Of a stretch of DNA of 5,772 bases, positions 1 through 5,772 are shown piece after piece (position 1 is the first letter of the stretch; every line of letters begins with the position of its first letter). Where the stretch lies: the NCBI GenBank assembly GCA_024278435.1, contig JAJRTD010000036.1:1-5772 (forward strand). Reading direction: 5' to 3'. The position numbers and the translations under genes were made by a program. The DNA comes from Gammaproteobacteria bacterium. Lineage in GTDB: Bacteria > Pseudomonadota > Gammaproteobacteria > SZUA-229. The notes under the pieces are model-generated. The model was not told where the DNA came from. It worked only from the letters and a program-made list of their open reading frames with translations, and did not search any database.

Positions 1-724
<724 letters not shown>

Positions 725-803
725 ATACTTAAATAGATAAATGAATAAACTCTTAATACTTGTTATTACAAACAAAAAAAGAAAAGCTGTCCGCTAATAC
801 ACA

Positions 804-855
804 CAAATGAACGCAAATAAAAAATAAATACATGTTTTCTATTTGCGTTCATTTG
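804..855. repeat. Perfect 16-bp inverted repeat with 20-base loop between hisZ and purA
   Basis: The arms at 804-819 (caaatgaacgcaaata) and 840-855 are exact reverse complements, separated by a 20-base AT-rich loop. The structure starts 22 bases after the hisZ stop in the direction of transcription. It is not a classical terminator: no U-run directly follows the stem, and the nearest T-rich tract (about 770-785) comes roughly 20 bases later. The unit resembles a dispersed intergenic repeat with a gaacgcaaat-type core that I recall from many environmental bacterial genomes, but this is memory only. It could weaken read-through from hisZ into purA or stabilise the 3' end of the upstream transcript. 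Confidence 0.8.
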
Positions 856-877
856 CCATCATTTACGGAAAATTATT

Positions 878-2056
878 TTAATCTTTAACAACCCACTGCC
901 CGTCAACCAGGCAAAGGCTTTTGTCACAAGCCATTGCCCCGGCATCCGCCTGCTGCCCCGGCAGCTGTTCAACAACCACTCTGCCGGCTGCACGCAGGGC
1001 CGCAATCTTTTTCTGCAGCGCCGGATCATTGTCCGCCGGTGCAAATATTTTCTCCGCTGCCGCAAACTGTTTGTTTGACAGCCGGTTGAGGATTTTCAGG
1101 TCGGTACTGAACCCGGTTGCGGCGCGGGCACGGCCGAATATTTTACCGATATCATCATAACGGCCGCCACGGGCAATCGCCTGCCCCAGCTGAGGCACAA
1201 AAGCCGCAAATACAACGCCGGTTTTATAGTGGTAACCGTGCAGTTCGGCAAGGTCAAAATTAACTTTAATATCACCGAACTTTTGCTGCATCAGTTCTGC
1301 CGTTTTTTCCAGGTAATCAACGGCCTGTTTAACATGGCTGTCGGCATCGCTTAATAAGGCCCTGGCCTGCTCGAAAACAGCAGTATCACCATTTAAAGAT
1401 GACAGGCCCGACAGCATGGCTTTCATATTATCGTCGATGTCCAGCGTATCCAGCAGGCTGTTGATTTCAGTCACTGCCTTGCGCTGCAACATTTCAAACA
1501 GCTGGCTTTCAATTTCCTTACTCAAACCTGCCTGTTTTGCCAGGCCACGGTAAATATCGACATTACCCAGATCAAGGTAGATATCATCAATTTCCATGGC
1601 GGCAAAGGTCTGCAGCATGAGGGCAATAATTTCAACTTCGGATTCGACCCCGCCATGGCCATAGAGCTCGGCACCGACCTGCAACGGGCTGCGGCTGTCG
1701 CCGATTGATTCAGGCCGGGTATGCAGAACAGTACCGATATAACACAGGCGGGTTGGTACCTCACGCTGCAGCTGGTGGGCATCGATACGCGCCACCTGTG
1801 GCGTCATGTCGGCACGAATACCCAGGGTACGGCCCGATAACTGGTCAACCAGTTTAAAGGTCTGCAGGTCGAGATCATGGCCGGTGCCGGTGAGCAGTGA
1901 CTCGATAAAATCAATGGTCGGCGGCATCACCAGCTCATAACCCCAGCTGGCATACAGATCCAGCAGCATGCGGCGCATGGCCTCAAAACGGGCAGCCTGC
2001 TCAGGCAGTACTTCTTCAATACCCTCAGGTAATATCCAGTGTTGTTTTGCGCTCAT
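878..2056 (-). CDS. hisZ: ATP phosphoribosyltransferase regulatory subunit HisZ
   Basis: HisZ is a catalytically inactive paralogue of histidyl-tRNA synthetase. It assembles with short-form HisG to make the active, histidine-inhibited ATP phosphoribosyltransferase, the first enzyme of histidine synthesis. The 392-residue product has the usual length for the family. It opens with WILPEGIEEVLPEQA (7-21), the typical HisZ N-terminus, followed by a class II synthetase fold: a motif 2 region at GIRADMTPQVARIDAHQ (79-95), FDLAELHGYHYKTG (267-280), and a motif 3-like ARGGRYDDIGKIFG (295-308) with ATGFSTD (313-319). A full HisRS would have a C-terminal anticodon-binding domain; this one is shorter, as HisZ should be. 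The ATG lies 8 bases after the stop of the DUF2065 gene and has no clear Shine-Dalgarno sequence, so it probably depends on translation of its upstream neighbours. HisG itself is not in the window. Confidence 0.95.
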   Translation of the reverse strand: MSAKQHWILPEGIEEVLPEQAARFEAMRRMLLDLYASWGYELVMPPTIDFIESLLTGTGHDLDLQTFKLVDQLSGRTLGIRADMTPQVARIDAHQLQREVPTRLCYIGTVLHTRPESIGDSRSPLQVGAELYGHGGVESEVEIIALMLQTFAAMEIDDIYLDLGNVDIYRGLAKQAGLSKEIESQLFEMLQRKAVTEINSLLDTLDIDDNMKAMLSGLSSLNGDTAVFEQARALLSDADSHVKQAVDYLEKTAELMQQKFGDIKVNFDLAELHGYHYKTGVVFAAFVPQLGQAIARGGRYDDIGKIFGRARAATGFSTDLKILNRLSNKQFAAAEKIFAPADNDPALQKKIAALRAAGRVVVEQLPGQQADAGAMACDKSLCLVDGQWVVKD

Positions 2057-2064
2057 AATGTTTT

Positions 2065-2250
2065 TTATCGAACAAAGTAAAGGATAATGACACCCAGCAA
2101 CATGCTGGCAAAACCCAGGCTTCTCAACACATTATCTGGCAGTTGCGCGGCCTGTGACATGGCTTCGCGCCAGCCTTTCGGACTGAGAAAGGGCAACATG
2201 CCTTCAATCACTAATACCAGTGCCAGTGCAGGAACCAGGTCTTGCCACAT
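2065..2250 (-). CDS. yjeT: DUF2065 family small inner-membrane protein (YjeT-like)
   Basis: This 61-residue protein matches E. coli YjeT as I remember it. It has an N-terminal hydrophobic helix with the pattern ALALVLVIEGMLPFLSP (8-24), a short polar stretch KGWREAM, then LPDNVLRSLG (37-46), and a second hydrophobic helix from about 47 to 60 ending in YFVR. Two membrane segments with a short loop are expected. The function of the family is unknown; its steady position next to hflKC suggests a link to the FtsH-HflKC membrane complex, but that is inference from context. The ATG at 2248-2250 follows the hflC stop by 3 bases, with a purine-rich AAGAAGAAA inside the hflC 3' end as a probable weak ribosome binding site. 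Translation is therefore likely coupled to hflC, so the early stop in hflC may affect it only modestly because ribosome entry is local. Confidence 0.9.
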   Translation of the reverse strand: MWQDLVPALALVLVIEGMLPFLSPKGWREAMSQAAQLPDNVLRSLGFASMLLGVIILYFVR

Positions 2251-2253
2251 CAG

Positions 2254-2787
2254 CTATTTCTTCTTACCCGATGGATCCTTGAAGAAACGGAAGTATTCTG
2301 AGTCCGGCTGCAGCAGGATCACATCGCTGGCGCTGGAGAAATTCTTGGTATACGCGGTCAGGCTGCGATAGAACTTGTAGAATTCAGGATCTTTACCATA
2401 GGCCTGGGCATAGATTTCTGTGGCGCGGGCATCACCTTCACCACGGACAATTTCAGAATCACGGTAGGCTTCGGCAACCAGGATGCTGCGCTGGCGATCC
2501 GCATCCGCCTGAATGCGTTCAGATGCCTCATGACCCTTGGAGCGAAAATCACGCGCCTCACGTTCACGCTCTGCACGCATACGCTGGTACACCGAGTTGC
2601 TGACCCGCTCCGGGTAGTCCACTTTCTTCACCCGGACATCAACCACAGTAATGCCCATGGTTTTTGCACGTTCCGATGCCTGCGCTGTCATGGTGCTCAT
2701 GATGTGTGCACGATCGCCCGAGATAACGTCCTGGATCGTCCGTTTACCGAACTCGTTACGCAGACCGTTGTTGATGTTTTCATACAA
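2254..2787 (-). CDS. hflC: HflC C-terminal portion downstream of the premature stop
   Basis: This segment is the open frame after the stop, counted from the first usual alternative start, a TTG at 2785-2787; the conserved coding sequence in fact continues back to 2805. Its 177 residues hold the second half of the SPFH/band 7 domain (GLRNEFGKRTIQDVISGDR near its start, then VDVRVKKVDYPERV at 49-62). After this come MRAERERE, a long charged helix predicted as coiled coil (about 70-135), and the typical HflC tail KDPEFYKFYRSLTAY (132-146) and PDSEYFRFFKDP (161-172). It has no membrane anchor. I see no good ribosome binding site at the right distance from the TTG, so independent translation is doubtful. 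I list it because the conservation shows the frame has been under selection until recently. It ends in TAG. Confidence 0.6.
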   Translation of the reverse strand: MYENINNGLRNEFGKRTIQDVISGDRAHIMSTMTAQASERAKTMGITVVDVRVKKVDYPERVSNSVYQRMRAEREREARDFRSKGHEASERIQADADRQRSILVAEAYRDSEIVRGEGDARATEIYAQAYGKDPEFYKFYRSLTAYTKNFSSASDVILLQPDSEYFRFFKDPSGKKK

Positions 2788-2805
2788 CAGGCGGCCGGCA
2801 ACCAG

Positions 2806-2808
2806 TTA
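2806..2808 (-). other. Premature in-frame UAA codon of hflC
   Basis: On the plus strand the bases are tta, giving TAA on the coding strand after GGT GAT and before CTG GTT GCC. The site is not in a homopolymer and changing one base restores a sense codon; for example GAA (Glu) would need a single G-to-T change. The 105 codons before and 183 codons after it are in the same frame. Confidence 0.95.
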
Positions 2809-3123
2809 ATCACCCTGCGTGGTTTTATAGTACTGAACCACATCGGTAATACGCCACTTGACGTAGGAATCAACAATCAGGTCCTTTTTCTCCTGAGTCA
2901 GGAAACGCTCAGGCTTCTGGTCAATGGTCAAGATCCGGTTATCAAACTTTTTAACATTGTTTAAAAACGGAATTTTAAAATGGATGCCCGGTTCAAAATC
3001 AGCATCGATAATTTCACCGAACTGGAAAAGAATGGCTTCCTGACGTTCATCGACAGTAAAGACTGAATTCAATAACAGAAAGGCTGCTAAAGGAATAATG
3101 ATTTTCAAACTGTTAGCGATCAT
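2806..3123 (-). CDS. hflC: HflC N-terminal portion ending at the premature stop
   Basis: This is the part that would be translated from the genuine hflC start. The ATG at 3121-3123 overlaps the hflK stop in a TAATG junction and is preceded by a strong AGAGGAG ribosome binding site. The 105 residues comprise an N-terminal membrane anchor (about 6-22, IKI/LAAFLLL-type hydrophobic stretch), then TVDERQEAILFQFGEI (23-38), PGIHFKIPFLNNV (45-57) and TQEKKDLIVDSYVKWRI (76-92), which form the first half of the SPFH/band 7 domain as in E. coli HflC. The periplasmic helical part and the C-terminal tail that build the cage with HflK are missing from this fragment. It may still insert in the membrane but is unlikely to assemble normally. 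Confidence 0.75.
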   Translation of the reverse strand: MIANSLKIIIPLAAFLLLNSVFTVDERQEAILFQFGEIIDADFEPGIHFKIPFLNNVKKFDNRILTIDQKPERFLTQEKKDLIVDSYVKWRITDVVQYYKTTQGD

Positions 3124-4295
3124 TATCGTACTCCTCTGCTGCGTAACTCATTGGTTCTGGCCAGCTGGTTGCGCTGTTGCGTGGTGCCACGCTGTTTAAT
3201 GTCTCTTAAAATATCAGCCGACTGCTGCTGGGTTGCAGTCTGCCCTGCAGCCTGGCGATCCATCAGCTTGTCCAGTGGCAGGTACAGCAGGTTATTGCCG
3301 CCTTCCACATCAACCAGTATTTTAGAACTGTTATTCAGCACCGATTCCATCATGTCCAGGTACAGGCGGTCACGGGTGATTTTCGGCGCCTTTTTATATT
3401 CCTTCAGCAGTTCAGTGAAACGTTCAGCTTCACCTTCCGCGCGGGCAATCACTTCACTCTTGTAAGCATCGGCCTCTTCACGCATACGCGCTGCGGCACC
3501 ACGTGCTTTTGGCAGTACTTCGTTACGGTAGGCTTCAGCTTCGTTTTTGAAACGCTCTTCATCTTCACGTGCCTGGGTAACATCATCAAACGCATCTTTC
3601 ACCGCTTCCGGTGGTTTCGCGCTCTGGATATTCACCTTGAATATATAAAGACCAGTCTGATAGTTATTGACGATGTCCTGGATAATGCCCTTTACCTGCA
3701 GCGCGATTTCACCACGACCTTCGGTGATCACATAATCCATCTTGCTGCGGCCGATACTTTCACGCAAGGCGCTTTCGGTTACCTGGGACAATGAGATTTC
3801 AGGATTTCTGACATTGAATAAATATTTTTCCGCATTATCGATCTGGTACTGAACCGTGCCATGAATATCAACGATGTTCTCATCCTGAGTCAGCATGGTT
3901 GAATTGATCGGAATGGTAAAAACCTTGGTGACATTTACTTTTTCAACACGTTCGATGGGAACCGGCAGGTGCCAGTGCAGACCTTTCTGCGTGGTTTCCA
4001 CGTGTTTGCCGAAACGGAAGACAACACCGCGCTCGGCCTCCTCGATCTTATAAAAACCGGTCGCCACCCAGAAAACCAGCAGAATAACGATGACCAGACC
4101 AATGCCGAACGCACCACCCGCTCCCAGTCCGCCGCCGGCGCTGCTGCCACCTTTGCCGCCAAAAAAACCGCCGAATTTTTTCTGCAGGTTTTTTAATACT
4201 TCATCAAGGTCAGGCGGCCCCTGATTGCCACCTTTACCCCGGTTGGTATTCCACGGGTCTTTATCGCCATTACCACCAGGCTCGTTCCAGGCCAT
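3123..4295 (-). CDS. hflK: FtsH protease modulator HflK (SPFH/band 7 membrane protein)
   Basis: HflK pairs with HflC in a large periplasm-facing cage around the inner-membrane protease FtsH and modulates its access to membrane substrates. I chose the ATG at 4293-4295 because it yields the conserved N-terminus MAWNEPGG; an in-frame ATG five codons earlier (4310) would add MRKQD and has no better ribosome binding site. In the 390-residue product, a cytoplasmic Gly-rich segment (about 41-64) follows GPPDLDEVLKNLQKKFG (26-42). A single membrane helix spans about 64-81, then come EEAERGVVFRFGK (85-97), the SPFH domain with LTQDENIVDIHGTVQYQI (135-152), SALRESIGRSKMD (175-187) and SAKPPEAVKDAFDDV (225-239). 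A long charged coiled coil (about 240-300) and a Gln/Arg-rich tail complete it. All family features are intact, unlike the neighbouring hflC. Its stop TAA overlaps the hflC ATG by one base. Confidence 0.96.
   Translation of the reverse strand: MAWNEPGGNGDKDPWNTNRGKGGNQGPPDLDEVLKNLQKKFGGFFGGKGGSSAGGGLGAGGAFGIGLVIVILLVFWVATGFYKIEEAERGVVFRFGKHVETTQKGLHWHLPVPIERVEKVNVTKVFTIPINSTMLTQDENIVDIHGTVQYQIDNAEKYLFNVRNPEISLSQVTESALRESIGRSKMDYVITEGRGEIALQVKGIIQDIVNNYQTGLYIFKVNIQSAKPPEAVKDAFDDVTQAREDEERFKNEAEAYRNEVLPKARGAAARMREEADAYKSEVIARAEGEAERFTELLKEYKKAPKITRDRLYLDMMESVLNNSSKILVDVEGGNNLLYLPLDKLMDRQAAGQTATQQQSADILRDIKQRGTTQQRNQLARTNELRSRGVR
3131..3137 (-). promoter_or_regulatory. Strong ribosome binding site of hflC inside the hflK 3' end
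   Basis: AGAGGAG on the minus strand lies 7 bases before the hflC ATG, within the last codons of hflK. Together with the TAATG overlap it indicates efficient, coupled translation of hflK and hflC, as expected for partners needed in equal amounts. Confidence 0.75.
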
Positions 4296-4373
4296 ATCTT
4301 GCTTTCGCATAATCGAAAATCCAGAGTTTATTTATGTAAGTTTTATTGTGCGGGCAATAGCCGCAAACGCCAC

Positions 4374-4379
4374 ATTCTA
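4374..4379 (-). promoter_or_regulatory. Candidate -10 element of a promoter for hflK-hflC-yjeT-hisZ
   Basis: TAGAAT on the minus strand matches the sigma-70 -10 consensus at five of six bases, about 80 bases upstream of the hflK start and downstream of the palindrome at 4441-4545. The hexamer 16 bases upstream (4396-4401, TTTCCT) is a poor -35, with only three matches. No sigma-32 pattern is evident. The call rests on position and a single hexamer. Confidence 0.3.
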
Positions 4380-4440
4380 CCCGAATATTTCATTAAGGAA
4401 ACGTTAATTTAAGGGAAAAACATTCGGATGGAAGGCTTTT

Positions 4441-4545
4441 CACCACAGAGACACAGAGGGCACAGAGAAAAATCTTTGAAATTAGTTAGTGGCGCCGCAG
4501 GCGCGACTAACAAAAAACCTCTGTGTCCTCCATGCCTCTGTGGTG
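4441..4545. repeat. 105-bp compound palindrome between hflX and hflK (MITE- or REP-like repeat)
   Basis: The outer arms 4441-4467 and 4519-4545 pair over 27 positions with four mismatches; the ends read caccacagag and ctctgtggtg. Inside is a second stem, 4485-4496 with 4500-4511, of 12 pairs with one G-G mismatch and a 3-base loop, GC-rich in its upper part. Linkers of 17 A-rich bases on one side and 7 on the other separate the stems. Read as RNA from the minus strand, the direction of hflX and hflK, three of the four outer mismatches become G-U pairs. The structure begins 9 bases past the hflX stop. There is no U-run immediately after the inner stem, so it is not a standard terminator. The ccacagag motif resembles a dispersed intergenic repeat I recall from many bacterial genomes; copies elsewhere cannot be tested here. 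Confidence 0.85.
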
Positions 4546-4554
4546 AATATGCTT

Positions 4555-5772
4555 TTATAACAACATAGCCTGCAGGGAGATATGTTCCCGCTGCTCCAGC
4601 TGGTTCAGGTCACGCCTGGAAATGCTGACCTGTAGCAGGAACCGGCCCTGTTCATCAATATCCTCATGCCGTATGGCACCAACCTCAAACAATTTGGCCC
4701 GGATACGGGCATCTGCAGGATTCAGCACCAGCCTGCCCTCCACCATCTGCTCACGAAACAGCTCGACCAGGGTTTGCCTGAGCAAATCGATGCCCTCACC
4801 CGACTGCACCGACAACCAGATTCGCTTGACACTGCCGTCATCGGCATAATCTACACGGGGCTTCATACCGGTGAGGTCGATTTTATTCATTACCTGTATA
4901 ACGGGGATACTGTCCGCTTCGATCTGCGCCAGTACTTTATCCACTTCCTCGATATTGGCATCGCGGTTGTCATCGGCGGCATCGATCACATGCAGTAACA
5001 GCTGGGCTTCCGCAGTTTCCTGCAGGGTGGAACGAAAAGCGTTGACCAGGTCATGCGGCAGGTGGCGGATAAAACCAACGGTGTCGGCAATAATAAGAGA
5101 GACGTCTTTAGCCAGATTGATGCGTCGCAGTGTAGGATCCAGGGTGGCGAACAGCTGATCCTGCACATAAACCTTGTCTTCGCTTAACACGTTAAACAGG
5201 CTGGACTTGCCGGCATTGGTATAACCCACCAGTGAAACCGTGGGAATTTCCGCTTTCTGCCGCGACTGGCGACCCTGCTCACGTTGTTTTTTAACCTTGT
5301 CCAGCCGCTTATTGATCTGCTTGATGCGGATATTCAACAGGCGACGATCGGTTTCCAGCTGGGTTTCACCCGGCCCGCGTAAACCGATACCCCCTTTCTG
5401 CCGTTCAAGATGGGTCCAGCCCCTGACCAGCCGGGTGGACAAATGTCTTAACTGCGCCAGCTCGACCTGCAACTTACCTTCAAAAGAGCGTGCCCGCTGG
5501 GCGAAAATATCCAGGATCAACCCGGTGCGATCCAGCACCCTGCATTCAATTAATTTTTCCAGATTGCGTTCCTGTGAGGCGGCCAGGGTGTGGTTAAACA
5601 GGACCAGGTCGGCATCATGCTGTTTCACCAACTCGGTAATCTCACGGGCTTTACCACTACCGACAAAATACTTTGGATCCGGCCTTGAGCGGCTGCTGGT
5701 GGTAATCGCCAGGATTTCCGCACCGGAGGACACCACCAGCTCCTTGAATTCAGACAGGTTTTCCCGGTGCGA
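4555..5772 (-). CDS. hflX: GTPase HflX (N-terminal end beyond the right edge)
   Basis: HflX is a ribosome-binding GTPase that splits or rescues stalled 70S ribosomes, notably under heat stress. 405 residues are visible, and the frame stays open to the window edge. The conserved match to the E. coli segment around EFESLVSSAG begins upstream of a GTG at 5734-5736 that could be mistaken for the start, so that GTG is internal; about 20 N-terminal residues are missing. In visible numbering, the HflX domain carries PKYFVGSGKA (33-42), ERNLEKLIECRVLDRTGLILDIFAQRA-type sequence (68-94) and the glycine-rich GGIGLRGPGETQLE (127-140). The G domain has G1 GYTNAGKSS (183-191), G2 ATLDPT (209-214), G3 DTVGF (230-234), G4 NKID (296-299) and a G5-like SVQSGEG (321-327). 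A short C-terminal domain ends in ISLQAMLL. All nucleotide-binding motifs are intact. In E. coli hfq precedes hflX; that would lie beyond the right edge here. Confidence 0.97.
   Translation of the reverse strand, partial: SHRENLSEFKELVVSSGAEILAITTSSRSRPDPKYFVGSGKAREITELVKQHDADLVLFNHTLAASQERNLEKLIECRVLDRTGLILDIFAQRARSFEGKLQVELAQLRHLSTRLVRGWTHLERQKGGIGLRGPGETQLETDRRLLNIRIKQINKRLDKVKKQREQGRQSRQKAEIPTVSLVGYTNAGKSSLFNVLSEDKVYVQDQLFATLDPTLRRINLAKDVSLIIADTVGFIRHLPHDLVNAFRSTLQETAEAQLLLHVIDAADDNRDANIEEVDKVLAQIEADSIPVIQVMNKIDLTGMKPRVDYADDGSVKRIWLSVQSGEGIDLLRQTLVELFREQMVEGRLVLNPADARIRAKLFEVGAIRHEDIDEQGRFLLQVSISRRDLNQLEQREHISLQAMLL

Larger units (their letters stand above)
2254..3123 (-). pseudogene. hflC: hflC, FtsH protease modulator, interrupted by an in-frame UAA at codon 106
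   Basis: The whole locus reads as a single HflC in one frame of 289 codons plus a final TAG, but codon 106 (2806-2808) is TAA. There is no indel: the sequence before it ends in YYKTTQGD and the sequence after it resumes with LVAGRLLYENINN. Aligned from memory to E. coli HflC (GGGD-ISQAEV-LL), the stop occupies exactly one residue column. No second lesion is visible in either half, so the defect is recent, an error, or tolerated. HflC normally pairs with HflK to form the SPFH cage around FtsH. If the stop is real, the cell makes at most a membrane-anchored 105-residue fragment. The locus overlaps hflK by one base upstream and lies 3 bases before yjeT. TAA is the stop codon of hisZ, yjeT, hflK and hflX in this window, which argues against codon reassignment. 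Confidence 0.85.

Noticed and set aside
2254..2787. The HflC C-terminal half as an independently evolved split gene
   Set aside because: The conserved coding sequence continues upstream of the TTG right up to the stop codon in the same frame, and no ribosome binding site fits; a simple nonsense lesion explains it better.
2530..2964. A 144-codon plus-strand open frame running antisense across the hflC lesion
   Set aside because: It is a shadow of the conserved hflC coding frame, has no recognisable domain or ribosome binding site, and the opposite strand matches HflC on both sides of the stop.
4485..4511. Inner GC-rich stem as a rho-independent terminator for hflX
   Set aside because: In the direction of transcription the stem is followed by a mixed sequence rather than an immediate U-run; the T-tract lies before it or 12 or more bases after it.
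5734..5736. GTG as the start codon of hflX
   Set aside because: The frame stays open to the window edge and the upstream residues (NLSEFKEL) match the HflX family, so the gene begins outside the window.

Overview
The window is a stretch of ordinary gammaproteobacterial housekeeping chromosome. Every gene reads on the minus strand, so transcription runs from the right edge to the left: hflX (5' end off the right edge), hflK, hflC, a small DUF2065 membrane protein of the YjeT type, hisZ, and purA (3' end off the left edge). The order hflX-hflK-hflC-yjeT-purA is the arrangement known from the hfq region of E. coli. The extra hisZ between yjeT and purA points to a non-enteric gammaproteobacterium that uses the short, HisZ-dependent HisG. 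Moderate GC in the genes and AT-rich intergenic DNA fit this, but I cannot name a genus.

Layout. HflX (4555-5772) is a ribosome-associated GTPase. A 244-259 bp gap follows, holding a 105-bp compound palindrome (4441-4545) and a possible promoter for the next genes. hflK (3123-4295) and hflC (2254-3123) overlap by one base in a TAATG junction. yjeT (2065-2250) begins 3 bases after hflC, and hisZ (878-2056) begins 8 bases after yjeT, so hflK-hflC-yjeT-hisZ looks like one transcription unit. A 164-bp AT-rich gap with a perfect 16-bp inverted repeat (804-819/840-855) then separates hisZ from purA (1-713). No stretch over 300 bases lacks a gene.

Functionally, HflK and HflC form the SPFH-family complex that surrounds and modulates the membrane protease FtsH. 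HflX rescues or splits ribosomes, HisZ is the regulatory partner of HisG in the first step of histidine synthesis, and PurA commits IMP to AMP.

The one real anomaly is in hflC: codon 106 is an in-frame UAA (2806-2808), and the reading frame is otherwise intact and conserved on both sides. It is either a recent nonsense mutation, a single-base sequence error, or, less likely, a read-through site. I see no previously undescribed system here. The other points worth checking are the two palindromic intergenic repeats that bracket the hflK-hisZ unit.
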